Positions 1 to 9,148 of a stretch of DNA of 64,000 nucleotides are shown here, piece by piece. Numbering within the stretch: the first letter of the stretch is position 1; every line of letters starts with the position of its first letter. The notes below the pieces were generated by a model. The model ran no database searches. It was given only the letters and a program-made list of their open reading frames with translations, and was not told the origin of the DNA. The translations under genes were made by a program, and so were the position numbers. Source of the stretch: Roseobacter sp. CCS2 (GTDB taxonomy: Bacteria > Pseudomonadota > Alphaproteobacteria > Rhodobacterales > Rhodobacteraceae); contig NZ_AAYB01000002.1 of NCBI RefSeq assembly GCF_000169435.1, positions 372,001 through 436,000 on the forward strand, in the 5' to 3' direction.

Positions 1-2179
1 GGAGTTTGGCAAAAACTTTTTGCGCGGCAAGCGGCAGGCCTTGCCAGTAAGGGCCATAGTGTCGGCTCATCTCTGTCTTGAGTGTCTTTTTATCCCAATC
101 AGAAAGTGCGCTACGCAGCGCGCGCTTGGCCTCTGCCTCGCGGGTGTCGCGGTTGAGGTCTTCTAGGCCCGTCTCCAACGCTGATTTCGTGGCCTTATAA
201 AGATTGCGGATCAGCACTGCCTTCCAGTTGTTCCACGTCCCCGGTCCAACCCCGCGAATGTCACAGACCGTCAGAGCGGTCAGCAAGTCCAGCCGTTCCA
301 CAGACTTGACCGCCTTGGCAAAGCCGCGCACCGTGCGGGGCTCTGCGATGTCGCGTTTTTGGGCGACGTCAGACAGCAACAGGTGATAACGGATCAGCCA
401 CTCGACCGTTTCGCATTCTTTTTTGTTCAGGCCCAACCGCGGCGCGACTTTTCGTGCGATTTGTGCGCCAAGGATCGAATGATCCTCTGGACGGCCTTTG
501 CCGATGTCATGCAACAGCAATGCCACATAAAGCACTTTACGGTTTACGCCGCGTTCCAGAATGCCGGACACAACAGGCAGTTCTTCGATCAGTTCCTTGC
601 GTTCGATCTGTGCAAGGTTGCTGATGCATTGGATCGTATGTTCATCGACTGTGTAGTGATGGTACATATTGAACTGCATCATCGCGACAATTGGCGCGAA
701 TTCGGGAATGAAGGCGGCCAGCACGCCCAATTCATTCATGCGTCGCAGCGCCCGTTCGGGGTTGCCATGCTTGAGCATCAGATCAAGGAAGATCCGTCGC
801 GCCTCTTTGTTGTCGCGCATATCGGCGTCGATCTGATCAAGATTTGCCGAAATGAGCCGCATCGCATCAGGGTGCAAAAGGGTTCCCGTTCGCAATGCTT
901 CTTCAAACAAACGCAGAATATTGAGCTTATCTTCCAAGAACGCCTTTTCGTTGCCAACGGTCAGTCGGTTTTGCTTGATGGCATAGGGCGGTTTGGCCTT
1001 CTTGCGCCTTTTAAGCAGCCGCACCAGCATTGGGTCTTGCTTGGTATGGTTTGCTTCCAACGCGGTCAGGAAGATGCGTGTCAGTTCACCGACATGGGTG
1101 GCTTGCCGGAAATAAGCTTGCATGAAATGCTCGACCCCGCGCCTGCCGCCGTGGTCTTTGTAGCCCATGGCTGTTGCCACCTCGACTTGCATATCGAAGG
1201 TCAGCTGATCGGTGGGTCTGGCTGCGATAAGATGCAAATGGCAGCGGACCGCCCATAAGAAGTCTTCGGCGGTGACGAAGGTTTCGAATTCCTCGGCTTT
1301 GAAGACACCCAGATCGACCAGTTCAGCGGCGTCTTTTACGCCATTGACGTATTTGCTGATCCAGAAAAGCGATTGCAGGTCGCGCAGCCCGCCTTTGCCT
1401 TCTTTGACATTGGGTTCGACCACATATCTTTGCCCGCCTTGTTTGCGGTGGCGGGTTGCGCGTTCTTCGAGTTTAGCCTCGATGAATTCGCTTGCCGTTG
1501 ATTTGAAAAGGTCCGACCACAGCCGTTCGCCAAGCTCATTCGCCAGTGCAGCGTCACCAGCCAAAGGCCGGTATTCAACCAGCGACGTCCGAATTGTGTA
1601 GTCTTCCTTGGCCAACCGCAGGCAATCCTTCACCGTGCGACTTGCGTGCCCAACCTTCAGTTTCAGGTCCCACAGCATATAAAGCATGGATTCGATCACG
1701 CTTTCAGCCCAAGGTGTGATCTTGTAAGGCGTCAGAAACAGTAAATCGACGTCCGAATGCGGCGCCATTTCCCCGCGCCCATAGCCACCAACCGCAATCA
1801 GTGAAAGCCGCTCGCTTTCGGTAGGATTGGGAAGGGGGTGCAGGTGCGTTGTCGCGACGTGCAGAACAGTCTTCACAATCTGATCGGTCAGCCAGCTATA
1901 CGCACGTGTCGTGGGGCGCGATGCAAAAGGTTGCGCTTGAAAGGCCGAAGCGATCTGCTGCATGCCCGCTTTGCGCGCCTGAGACAACGCTTTGACGGTG
2001 GCCGCCCTGACAGCTTTTTCAGAGGTGGCTTTGCCCACGGCTGCGTCAACTTGTGCGGCCACAGCTGCGGCGTCAAAAATAGTGGGCGCCGGACAGATCA
2101 AACTGTCCGGCGCGCTATCATCCAGCAGTGAAAAAGGGTCAGAGGCCGGGGCCGCCAAAGCTTCTTGGGGCTTGTTCAA
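1..2179 (-). CDS. glnD: Protein-PII uridylyltransferase / uridylyl-removing enzyme (partial, C-terminus beyond window)
   Basis: GlnD senses glutamine and uridylylates or deuridylylates PII proteins, which sets glutamine synthetase and Ntr activity in the cytoplasm. The minus-strand translation shows the nucleotidyltransferase signature GGYGRGEMAPHSDVD (about residues 131-145, with the catalytic DxD) and the HD-domain motif LLHDIGKGRPEDHS near residue 555. About 726 residues are inside the window. The C-terminal ACT domains expected for a protein of about 930 residues lie past base 1. No ATG is available near the N-terminus. A TTG at 2179, about nine bases after an AGG, gives MNKPQEALAA, and a TTG at 2158 is an alternative. 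The 5' end overlaps the end of the upstream lipoprotein gene by about 40 nt, which suggests co-transcription. The family call is firm; the start is uncertain. Confidence 0.93.
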   Translation of the reverse strand, partial: MNKPQEALAAPASDPFSLLDDSAPDSLICPAPTIFDAAAVAAQVDAAVGKATSEKAVRAATVKALSQARKAGMQQIASAFQAQPFASRPTTRAYSWLTDQIVKTVLHVATTHLHPLPNPTESERLSLIAVGGYGRGEMAPHSDVDLLFLTPYKITPWAESVIESMLYMLWDLKLKVGHASRTVKDCLRLAKEDYTIRTSLVEYRPLAGDAALANELGERLWSDLFKSTASEFIEAKLEERATRHRKQGGQRYVVEPNVKEGKGGLRDLQSLFWISKYVNGVKDAAELVDLGVFKAEEFETFVTAEDFLWAVRCHLHLIAARPTDQLTFDMQVEVATAMGYKDHGGRRGVEHFMQAYFRQATHVGELTRIFLTALEANHTKQDPMLVRLLKRRKKAKPPYAIKQNRLTVGNEKAFLEDKLNILRLFEEALRTGTLLHPDAMRLISANLDQIDADMRDNKEARRIFLDLMLKHGNPERALRRMNELGVLAAFIPEFAPIVAMMQFNMYHHYTVDEHTIQCISNLAQIERKELIEELPVVSGILERGVNRKVLYVALLLHDIGKGRPEDHSILGAQIARKVAPRLGLNKKECETVEWLIRYHLLLSDVAQKRDIAEPRTVRGFAKAVKSVERLDLLTALTVCDIRGVGPGTWNNWKAVLIRNLYKATKSALETGLEDLNRDTREAEAKRALRSALSDWDKKTLKTEMSRHYGPYWQGLPLAAQKVFAKL

Positions 2180-3323
2180 GGATCACAACCTGATTGTTTT
2201 GAATAGTGGCAACCGCCAGTCCGCGTTGGTTCAGACCGTTTGGTAACAGGCGAAACACGCCCGCTGTCCCACGGAAACCTTGCGATTGCGTCAATGCGGA
2301 TTTTGTCACCGCCTCAGTATTGCCTGCGGCAGCCAACGCACCGATGGCCGCAATACCGTCATAGGCCAATCCGGCCAATGGATGCGGTGTATCGCCATAT
2401 GTTGCAGCGTAGCGGTTGGCGAAAAGTGCGGCTGTGCTGGGGTCTGGCAGGGCGAAAAGCCCGCCTTCAAGCCCCGGAAGTGCAGCCAGTTGCGGCAGCG
2501 TGTCCCAACGGGTCAACCCGATGAAGCGGCTGCGATCGGTGTCCATGCCGGCATCGGGCAGCGCTGTTGCGATGATCGGCAAATCGGCATTGGCCCCTGC
2601 GGTGGTGAACACCCCTTGCGCCCCAGAGTTTCGCACACTTGATACGATCCGACGGGTCGAAGTGAAAATACCCTGCTGGGACACCGGATAGCTTTCGACG
2701 CCCACAACTTCGCCACCGTTACCCTGAACGGCAGTGGTAATGGCATCACGCCCCACACGGCCAGCTAAGTTATCACCATGGACAACGATATAGCGGCTTA
2801 CCCCCTGACGCGTGCCAAATTGAACAAGGCGCTGGGCCGTATTGTCGAATGTTGATCCCAAAACAAAGACGTTGCCACCCGCAATGGCGCGGTTGTTGGA
2901 GAAAGCCAGAACGTTCACGTTGCGTCCGGCAATCGCGACCCCGGCGGCATTTGCTGCCTCGCCATAAAGCGGGCCAATGATGATCTTGGCACCTTCGTTT
3001 ACAGCTTGCGTTGCTGCAATCGCCGCTTGCTGTGGGTTGCCACCGGCGGTGTTATAAACCCGCAGGTCAATGGTCGCACCTTCCAGATCAGCAATCGCCA
3101 GCCGTGCCGCATTTTCGAAATTCTGGGCCAGCAAGTTATCCGTCGCTTGCGCAGAACCGCCGGGGACAAGCAATGCCACCTCGATTGGTTCGCTTGGGTC
3201 AATCTGGCGGCCAACATTGGCATCCGGTGCGAGCGTCACATCACACGCGGCAAGCCAAAGCAGTGCGGTAAATGCGAAAAAGCGAGCCATTGGCTTGCGG
3301 GCGTTGCTGAAACAAGCAAACAT
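2139..3323 (-). CDS. Penicillin-binding protein activator, LpoA/LppC-like lipoprotein
   Basis: This is a predicted outer-membrane or periplasmic lipoprotein of 394 residues with a periplasmic-binding-protein fold of the LpoA/LppC type. In gammaproteobacteria that family activates bifunctional penicillin-binding proteins. The N-terminus has a hydrophobic segment ending in the lipobox LAAC (WLAACDV), so the mature protein should begin at that Cys. The body resembles branched-chain amino acid receptor folds (alternating beta/alpha, AKIIIGPLYGEAANAAG). I chose the ATG at 3323 because GGAGG lies ten bases ahead of it; the longer reading frame to 3365 has no such site. It is divergent from rsmI and upstream of glnD. 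The function in PBP activation is inferred from the family and was not tested here. Confidence 0.82.
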   Translation of the reverse strand: MFACFSNARKPMARFFAFTALLWLAACDVTLAPDANVGRQIDPSEPIEVALLVPGGSAQATDNLLAQNFENAARLAIADLEGATIDLRVYNTAGGNPQQAAIAATQAVNEGAKIIIGPLYGEAANAAGVAIAGRNVNVLAFSNNRAIAGGNVFVLGSTFDNTAQRLVQFGTRQGVSRYIVVHGDNLAGRVGRDAITTAVQGNGGEVVGVESYPVSQQGIFTSTRRIVSSVRNSGAQGVFTTAGANADLPIIATALPDAGMDTDRSRFIGLTRWDTLPQLAALPGLEGGLFALPDPSTAALFANRYAATYGDTPHPLAGLAYDGIAAIGALAAAGNTEAVTKSALTQSQGFRGTAGVFRLLPNGLNQRGLAVATIQNNQVVILEQAPRSFGGPGL

Positions 3324-3428
3324 ACGTGGTATTCCTCCTGTTTCGCGGGTGCATGCAGCTGGCATAGGCCAGATAACAGTCCGCGACTTTGGAGATCATC
3401 ATAAAGCAGGGGGCTGGCGGGTCCAGAG

Positions 3429-4289
3429 ATGAATTTGATAACCAAGCCACTCTCTGCTGGTCTGTATTTCGTGGCCACGCCCATTGGATCAGCGCGAGAC
3501 ATGACATTGCGTGGCCTTGATATCCTTGCCTCTGCCGATCTGATAGCGGCAGAGGACACGCGAACGGCCCGCAAACTGATGGAAATCCATGGTGTGGCGT
3601 TGAACGGGCGCAAGGTGGTGGCATTCCATGATCACAGCGGTGATGCAGCGGTTTCGCGGTTGATCGCAGACATGAAGGCCGGGAAATCAGTGGCATATGT
3701 GTCCGAGGCAGGCACACCGCTTGTTGCAGATCCGGGGTACGAGTTGGGCCGCGCGGCCATTGCAGACGGGGTCGCAGTCACCTCGGCACCGGGCGCGTCA
3801 GCGGTATTGGCGGCATTGACGGTCTCTGGCTTGCCGACGGATCGTTTTGCGTTTGTGGGCTTCCTGCCGGCGGCAAAGAAACAACGCGAAACCGAAATTG
3901 CAGCGCTACGCGATATACCTTTTACGTTGGTCTTTTATGAAAGCCCGAAACGCGTTGGCGAAATGTTAGGTAATTTGCGCGATGTCTTGGGAGGCGCGCG
4001 GGAAGCTGTGGTTTGTCGCGAGCTGACGAAGAAGTTTGAAGAAGTGACACGCGGACCGCTGATGGAATTGGCCGATGCGTTTGAAGGGCGATCCGTTAAG
4101 GGCGAACTTGTCGTTCTTGTTGGGCGTGCAGGTGCGGTTGATATCGCTGACGATGATGTGGATGCCGCCTTGCGCGAGGCGATGAAGACGATGCGTGTGA
4201 AAGACGCGGCAACTGTTGTTGCGGGTGCATTGGGTTTGCCGCGCAGGCAAGTCTATCAGACGGCGCTGAACATGGGAGACGATGATTGA
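3429..4289 (+). CDS. rsmI: 16S rRNA (cytidine(1402)-2'-O)-methyltransferase
   Basis: RsmI uses S-adenosylmethionine to methylate the 2'-O of C1402 in the decoding centre of 16S rRNA. The 286-residue length fits the family. Visible tetrapyrrole-methylase-fold motifs are GLYFVATPIGSARD (residues 11-24), AEDTRTARKL (about 41-50) and YVSEAGTPLVADPG (about 94-107). It begins a plus-strand series with yraN and gshB and overlaps yraN by four bases (stop TGA inside TTGA), so translational coupling is likely. It is divergent from the LpoA-like gene, an order commonly seen in the Rhodobacteraceae. Confidence 0.95.
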   Translation: MNLITKPLSAGLYFVATPIGSARDMTLRGLDILASADLIAAEDTRTARKLMEIHGVALNGRKVVAFHDHSGDAAVSRLIADMKAGKSVAYVSEAGTPLVADPGYELGRAAIADGVAVTSAPGASAVLAALTVSGLPTDRFAFVGFLPAAKKQRETEIAALRDIPFTLVFYESPKRVGEMLGNLRDVLGGAREAVVCRELTKKFEEVTRGPLMELADAFEGRSVKGELVVLVGRAGAVDIADDDVDAALREAMKTMRVKDAATVVAGALGLPRRQVYQTALNMGDDD

Positions 4290-4642
4290 GCGGATCAGTT
4301 GGATATCATGCAGGATTGGCCGCGGAAGAGATCGTGGCCAATGATTATACCAGACGTGATCATGTGGTGGCCGCGCGCCGATGGCGTGGACAGGCCGGTG
4401 AAATTGATCTGATCGCGCGCCAAGGCGATACCGTCATTTTCATCGAAGTGAAGAAAAGCCGCAGTTTTGCAACGGCTGCCGCGCGTTTGGGGCGCAGGCA
4501 GATGGAACGAATTCTGGCGACTGCAACTGAGTTTTTGGCGGGTGAACCGCGTGGTCAGTTGACGGATGTGCGCTTTGATCTGGCAGTTGTGAATGGTCTT
4601 GGTGGCCTGAATGTGATCGAAAACGCTTTTATGGAGCAATGA
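4286..4642 (+). CDS. yraN: YraN family (UPF0102) putative endonuclease-fold protein
   Basis: A 118-residue YraN/UPF0102 protein with a restriction-endonuclease-like fold and no settled role. The family core is visible: GLAAEEIVANDY near the N-terminus, then RWRGQAGEIDLIARQGDTV and FIEVKKSR. The E-(x)n-D-(x)n-ExK arrangement is that of PD-(D/E)xK nucleases (GEIDLIA and FIEVK). The start is the TTG at 4286, which overlaps the rsmI stop in the tetranucleotide TTGA. No in-frame ATG lies nearby. Position between rsmI and gshB is usual for this bacterial family. Confidence 0.88.
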   Translation: MSGSVGYHAGLAAEEIVANDYTRRDHVVAARRWRGQAGEIDLIARQGDTVIFIEVKKSRSFATAAARLGRRQMERILATATEFLAGEPRGQLTDVRFDLAVVNGLGGLNVIENAFMEQ

Positions 4643-4709
4643 CGGCCCATTGCACATAACCTCACGCTGGGCCATCTAGAAGCGAACTGTTGCACGCAAG
4701 GGATTTGCT

Positions 4710-5648
4710 ATGTCGCTCAAGATTGCTTTCCAGATGGACCCGATTGGTCCGATTGACATTGATGCCGACAGCACGTTTCGGATTGCCGAAGAAGCGCAGG
4801 CGCGTGGGCATCAACTGTTCTACTATACACCTGATAAGCTGGCCTATGATCAGGGTCGCGTGACGGCCAAGGGTTGGCCGCTGACCGTTAAGCGGGTGAA
4901 GGGCGATCATTTCGCACTTGGTGACGAACAGGTCGTCGACCTATCTGATTATGATGTTATCTGGCTGCGCCAAGACCCGCCTTTTGACATGAGTTATATC
5001 ACGACAACCCATATTCTTGATATGGTACATCCCGATACGTTGGTCGTGAACGATCCGTTTTGGGTGCGCAACTATCCTGAGAAGCTGTTGGTGTTGGATT
5101 TCCCCGATCTGACACCGCCCACAATGATTGCGCGCGATCTGGAGACGCTCAAGACGTTCCGGGAAACGCATGGCGATGTCATCCTCAAACCGCTTTATGG
5201 TAACGGCGGTGCAGGTGTGTTCAAGCTCAAACAAGGTGATAGCAATCTGGCGTCTTTGCATGAGCTTTTTGCTGGTATCAACCGTGAGCCATTGATTATG
5301 CAGCAGTTTTTGCCGGATGTGGCCAAGGGCGACAAACGCGTCATCCTTGTGGATGGCGCACCTGTCGGTGCGATCAACCGGGTCCCCGCGGCGGGCGAAA
5401 CCCGTTCGAACATGCATGTGGGCGGTCGCCCGGAGAAGGTTGATCTGACGGATCGGGACCGCGAGATTTGCGCGCGGATCGGCCCGCTATTGCGCGAAAA
5501 AGGCCAGATATTTGTTGGTATTGACGTGATTGGCGATTGGTTGACCGAAATCAACGTTACCTCACCAACGGGCATTCAAGAACTTGAACGCTTTGATAAC
5601 GTCAATATCGCCGAGAAGATATGGCAGGCAATCGAAGCCAAACGCTAG
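4710..5648 (+). CDS. gshB: Glutathione synthetase
   Basis: GshB joins gamma-glutamylcysteine and glycine with ATP in the cytosol, the last step of glutathione synthesis. The 312-residue protein opens with [20 protein letters not shown], typical of the prokaryotic GSH-S N-terminal domain. The ATP-grasp core is visible as [17 protein letters not shown] (about 158-174) and the C-terminal [20 protein letters not shown] carries the glycine-rich and metal-binding elements. It follows yraN after 67 bases. Its stop codon interlocks with that of the convergent comM-type gene in the tetranucleotide CTAG, so no terminator separates the two. Confidence 0.96.
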   Translation: MSLKIAFQMDPIGPIDIDADSTFRIAEEAQARGHQLFYYTPDKLAYDQGRVTAKGWPLTVKRVKGDHFALGDEQVVDLSDYDVIWLRQDPPFDMSYITTTHILDMVHPDTLVVNDPFWVRNYPEKLLVLDFPDLTPPTMIARDLETLKTFRETHGDVILKPLYGNGGAGVFKLKQGDSNLASLHELFAGINREPLIMQQFLPDVAKGDKRVILVDGAPVGAINRVPAAGETRSNMHVGGRPEKVDLTDRDREICARIGPLLREKGQIFVGIDVIGDWLTEINVTSPTGIQELERFDNVNIAEKIWQAIEAKR

Positions 5649-7159
5649 ACTTCTTTTGACATGGCCAGCCGATAGCTGACCGCTTCGGCAACATGCGGAT
5701 GGCGCACTTCAGTCGCGCCTTCAAGATCCGCGATAGTGCGCGCGACACGTAGCACGCGGTGATAGCCCCGTGCAGACAGGCCAAAGCGTTCGGCCACTTT
5801 GATCAACAGCGCGCGCCCTTCGGCGTCAGGTGTCGCGATTTCTTCCAGAAGGTGGCCTTCCATGTCCGCATTCACGCGGGTTTGTGCGTGATCGGCAAAG
5901 CGCGCTGTTTGCGTGTCGCGCGCCTTGTGCACACGCGCGGCCACATCGGCAGAGCTTTCACCGGTTTCGGGCAGATCAAGATCGGTGAAGGCCACAGGCG
6001 GCACTTCGACCCGCAGATCGAACCTATCCATCAGAGGCCCGGATATGCGCCCCATATATTCTTCTCCGCAGATGGGTACGCGGGCGCAGGCTCTTGCCGG
6101 ATCGGCAAGGTATCCGCATTTGCAGGGGTTTGCGGCCGCAACCAGCATAAAACGACAAGGATAGCGGACGTGCGCATTGGCGCGCGCAACGACGACTTCG
6201 CCTGTCTCAATCGGTTGCCGCAATGTTTCAAGGACGGTGCGTGGGAACTCTGGAAATTCGTCCATGAAAAGCACGCCATTGTGGGCGAGACTGATCTCGC
6301 CGGGTTTCGCATTGCGCCCACCACCCACGATTGCGGCCATGGAAGCGGTATGGTGCGGTTCGCGGAATGGTCTTTCACGATTGATCCCGCCTTCATCCAA
6401 CAGCCCTGAAAGCGAATGGATCATGGACGTTTCCAGCGCTTCTGCAGGCGTGAGTTGTGGCATGATACCGGGGATGCGCGCGGCCAGCATGGATTTGCCA
6501 GACCCCGGCGAGCCAACCAAAAGCAGATGGTGTCGCCCGGCGGCTGCGATTTCCAGCGCCCGTTTTGCCCGTTCCTGCCCTTTGACTTCTGACAGGTCGC
6601 GCGCGCCTGTTTGGCCCAAGACTTCGCCTGGTTCTGCGGGTTGCAGAACCGATTGCCCGGAAAAATGCCGCACCATATCGGCCAATGTGCGTGGCGCGAT
6701 AACATTGACGGCCCCAACCCATGCGGCCTCTGCGCCGCAGGCGTGCGGGCAAAGCAGCGTGCGATCTTCTTGTGCTGCGGCCATGGCCGCGGGCAAGGCA
6801 CCCACCACCGGCACGAGGGTTCCGTCCAAAGACAGCTCACCCAATGCCACCGTCTGCGCGGCATCATCGCGTGGGATGATATCAAGCGCTGCAAGAAGCG
6901 CCAAAGCGATGGGCAGGTCGAAGTGCGACCCCTCTTTTGGCAAGTCCGCAGGTGACAAGTTCACTGTTATCCGTTTGGACGGCAGCGCGATGGCCATTGC
7001 CGTCAGCGCCGCGCGCACTCTTTCGCGTGCTTCAGATACGGCCTTGTCCGGAAGCCCGACGATAGAGAATGCCGGAATCCCCGGTGTCACCGCGCATTGG
7101 ACTTCTACCAAACGCGCCTCGATCCCTTCAAATGCCACTGTGTACGCCAGCGCAACCAT
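5645..7159 (-). CDS. YifB/ComM-family Mg-chelatase-like AAA+ ATPase
   Basis: A 504-residue member of the YifB/ComM family. ComM is a hexameric helicase that promotes branch migration during natural transformation in some bacteria; the role here is inferred. The N-terminal part is a Lon/ChlI-type S5-like domain ([20 protein letters not shown]). It is followed by the AAA+ core: Walker [14 protein letters not shown] near residue 215, the helicase segment [14 protein letters not shown] (Walker B), and the family signature PCKCGYL. The C-terminal Mg-chelatase segment ends with the conserved [18 protein letters not shown]. The ATG at 7159 gives the standard N-terminus [22 protein letters not shown]. 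Confidence 0.93.
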   Translation of the reverse strand: MVALAYTVAFEGIEARLVEVQCAVTPGIPAFSIVGLPDKAVSEARERVRAALTAMAIALPSKRITVNLSPADLPKEGSHFDLPIALALLAALDIIPRDDAAQTVALGELSLDGTLVPVVGALPAAMAAAQEDRTLLCPHACGAEAAWVGAVNVIAPRTLADMVRHFSGQSVLQPAEPGEVLGQTGARDLSEVKGQERAKRALEIAAAGRHHLLLVGSPGSGKSMLAARIPGIMPQLTPAEALETSMIHSLSGLLDEGGINRERPFREPHHTASMAAIVGGGRNAKPGEISLAHNGVLFMDEFPEFPRTVLETLRQPIETGEVVVARANAHVRYPCRFMLVAAANPCKCGYLADPARACARVPICGEEYMGRISGPLMDRFDLRVEVPPVAFTDLDLPETGESSADVAARVHKARDTQTARFADHAQTRVNADMEGHLLEEIATPDAEGRALLIKVAERFGLSARGYHRVLRVARTIADLEGATEVRHPHVAEAVSYRLAMSKEV

Positions 7160-7210
7160 TGCGTTCCCCCGTTTATGGTTAACGGGTAGGGCGAGGGTCT
7201 TTAAGAAAGG

Positions 7211-7900
7211 TTAATTTCTATCACCGGGCCACGGCTTGCGTTCGAGCGGAAGTTGATATGGGAAAGGTTCATGAACCTCTTTCATCGCGGCTTTGCGCCA
7301 TGCCAGAAACGCGGCATCGTTAAGATGCGCATCAACATAGGCACGCGATGCATCGCTGACAGGCAAGCCATAAGCGGTCATGCGCATGGCGACCGGGGCA
7401 TAGAACACATCCGCAAGAGAGTAAGCCCCAAACAGCCAAGGACCATCTGAGCCATGTCGTGTACGGGCCAAAGACCACAATTCTTCGATCCGGTGCAGAT
7501 CTTGTTGGACAGCTTGGGACACCTCGAATTCCTGCCAACAGAAATTGAGCATCATGGGGCAGGCGCTACGCAACGCATGAAAGCCACTGTGCATTTCAGC
7601 CGTGATGGAACGTGCCAGTGCGCGCGCGGCAGGGTCGGGCGGATAGAGGTTTGCGTTTGGATGGTTTTCGGCCAGCGTTTCAGCCATGGCGAGGCTATCG
7701 GTTAACACGTAACCTTCGGCTGTGCGCATCACAGGAACGGTGCGGGCGGGCGTAAGATGGGCCAAATCGGCTTGCATCGTGCCGGTATAAAGCCCGACCA
7801 TATGTGCCTGATAAGGCAGTCCGAATTTTTCCAACATCAGCCAGCCGCGCAAAGACCAACTGCTGAAGGTGCGATCACCAATATAAAGTTCATACGTCAT
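7211..7900 (-). CDS. Glutathione S-transferase family protein
   Basis: A cytosolic GST-fold protein of about 229 residues. The N-terminal thioredoxin-like domain begins YELYIGDRTFSSWSLRGWL, where FSSWS is the usual active-site serine region of this roseobacter subfamily. The cis-Pro segment is TVPVM and the Glu-Ser equivalent is LTDSLAMAE. An all-alpha C-terminal domain follows (about 90-229). I set the start at the ATG at 7900, where homology-like sequence begins (MTYELYIGD). In-frame ATGs at 7912, 7933 and 7945 exist, and none has a clear Shine-Dalgarno site. The substrate is unknown. Confidence 0.85.
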   Translation of the reverse strand: MTYELYIGDRTFSSWSLRGWLMLEKFGLPYQAHMVGLYTGTMQADLAHLTPARTVPVMRTAEGYVLTDSLAMAETLAENHPNANLYPPDPAARALARSITAEMHSGFHALRSACPMMLNFCWQEFEVSQAVQQDLHRIEELWSLARTRHGSDGPWLFGAYSLADVFYAPVAMRMTAYGLPVSDASRAYVDAHLNDAAFLAWRKAAMKEVHEPFPYQLPLERKPWPGDRN

Positions 7901-7960
7901 AGTGATAGGCATAGTTGATGAGGGTAGTTTCATACCAACGTTCATATGTGACGCGGCCCA

Positions 7961-8530
7961 TCACGGATTGTGATTGATGTGTTCTGCCGTCCAATTGGTG
8001 TCGCCGGTATCAAGAACCGTGACTGAAAGGTTATCGATCCGGTGGCTGAACGCCTCATAAGCGCCGATCCCCAAGGCGCGTTGTACCTGTGTCAGGATCA
8101 CCCCGAAATGCGCAACGACGATCAGATCGGTGTGCCCTTCGCCCAAATACCCGTCAATTGCATCGTCGACGCGGCGGCGGACCGCATTCCAGCTTTCGCC
8201 GTTGGGTGGCGCAATGTGGCCGGGGGTTTCCCAATAGGCACGGATACGGACGGGATCTTCGGCCTCGACCTCGCTGAATGTGCGCAATTCCCAATTGCCG
8301 AAATTGATTTCACGCAGGTTTTTGTCATGCGGCAGGCGGATGGCGGGGGTCAATATATCTGCGGTGGCCGACGCCCGGATCAGATCAGATGAAACAACAG
8401 GCGCGTCAGGCAGGAAGGCGCGCAATCTGCCAATGGCGTCCTTGTCGGATAGATCGGCAGGAATATCTGACCAACCCACCATGGATTTGGCATGTGTCGG
8501 GCCATGGCGCACCATCCACAGCCTGGTCAC
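7961..8530 (-). CDS. Histidine phosphatase family protein, probable alpha-ribazole phosphatase (CobC-like)
   Basis: A 189-residue phosphoglycerate-mutase-like phosphatase. The catalytic motif is RHGPTHAK near the N-terminus (phosphohistidine in RHG). The second histidine is in VVAHFGVILT, and the acid/base glutamate region is REINFGNWE. It overlaps cobU by four bases (ATGA), so it probably removes phosphate in nucleotide-loop assembly of cobalamin, like CobC acting on alpha-ribazole-5'-phosphate. The fold is certain; the substrate is inferred from the neighbour only. Confidence 0.85.
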   Translation of the reverse strand: MTRLWMVRHGPTHAKSMVGWSDIPADLSDKDAIGRLRAFLPDAPVVSSDLIRASATADILTPAIRLPHDKNLREINFGNWELRTFSEVEAEDPVRIRAYWETPGHIAPPNGESWNAVRRRVDDAIDGYLGEGHTDLIVVAHFGVILTQVQRALGIGAYEAFSHRIDNLSVTVLDTGDTNWTAEHINHNP

Positions 8531-9054
8531 GGCAATGTACCTTTCAGCGCAAGCGGTAGCCCCGCCATAACCGCCACGACCAGATCAGCCTCAGCTGCCA
8601 ACCGTTGGTTAAGGCGACCCTGGGCGTTGCGAAATTTGCGCGACAGCGCGTTGTCGGGAACAATGCCTTGGCCGACTTCGTTTGAAACGATGGTCACAGG
8701 ACCTTTGCAAGCAGCAAGGGCTTGGACAAGTGCATCAGTGTGTGCATCAACATCATGTTCGCCCAAAATGACGTTGGTCAGCCAAAGTGTGGCGCAATCG
8801 ATCAAGGTTGGTTGTCCAGACCGGACTGTGGCCAGAGCGGTCGTCAAATCAAGCGGTACTTCAATCGTGTGCCATCCCGTGCCGCGCATGTCGCGATGTT
8901 TCGCAACTTTTTCTGCCATTTCTTTATCGAAGACCTGTGCGGTCGCGATATAGACAGGATTATCCTTTGCCCTTTGTAAAACAAGGCTTTCTGCGAATGC
9001 AGACTTTCCCGAGGCTGCCCCGCCTAGGATCAGAGTGAGTTTCGGCAATGGCAT
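8527..9054 (-). CDS. cobU: Bifunctional adenosylcobinamide kinase / adenosylcobinamide-phosphate guanylyltransferase
   Basis: CobU (CobP) phosphorylates adenosylcobinamide and transfers GMP to it, late in cobalamin synthesis or salvage. The 175-residue protein starts LTLILGGAASGKSAFAE, a P-loop at residues 11-18. It contains GTGWHTIEVP (histidine proposed for GMP attachment in the family), LIDCATLWLTNVI and VSNEVGQGIVPDNALSRKFRN, all family signatures. It is translationally coupled to the phosphatase gene downstream and divergent from the rpoH-type gene. The intergenic space is only 94 bases, too short for a cobalamin riboswitch plus a promoter, and I see no B12-box. Confidence 0.95.
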   Translation of the reverse strand: MPLPKLTLILGGAASGKSAFAESLVLQRAKDNPVYIATAQVFDKEMAEKVAKHRDMRGTGWHTIEVPLDLTTALATVRSGQPTLIDCATLWLTNVILGEHDVDAHTDALVQALAACKGPVTIVSNEVGQGIVPDNALSRKFRNAQGRLNQRLAAEADLVVAVMAGLPLALKGTLP

Positions 9055-9069
9055 AAGCGTAACTTTTTG

Positions 9070-9099
9070 TGATCCATCTTATTCAACCCTACGTAATCA
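9070..9099 (+). promoter_or_regulatory. Possible ECF sigma (RpoE-ChrR type) promoter ahead of the rpoH-type gene
   Basis: The bases TGATCC at 9070-9075 and TAATCA at 9094-9099 are separated by exactly 18 bases and lie about 50 bases before the ATG. In Rhodobacter sphaeroides the singlet-oxygen sigma factor RpoE recognises a TGATCC-type -35 element with a TAAGA-like -10, and rpoHII belongs to its regulon. The match here is exact at -35 and partial at -10. This is a pattern match, not proof. Confidence 0.45.
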
Positions 9100-9148
9100 T
9101 TTCAGACAACAAAGTTAATGCATCACAATGCTATCTGGGAGAAATACA

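Noticed and set aside
359-1258. Long plus-strand reading frame
   Set aside because: It lies opposite the glnD coding sequence, which has clear nucleotidyltransferase and HD motifs; the plus-strand product has no recognisable features.
9055-9148. Cobalamin riboswitch between cobU and the rpoH-type gene
   Set aside because: The space is 94 bases and no B12-box-like sequence is present.
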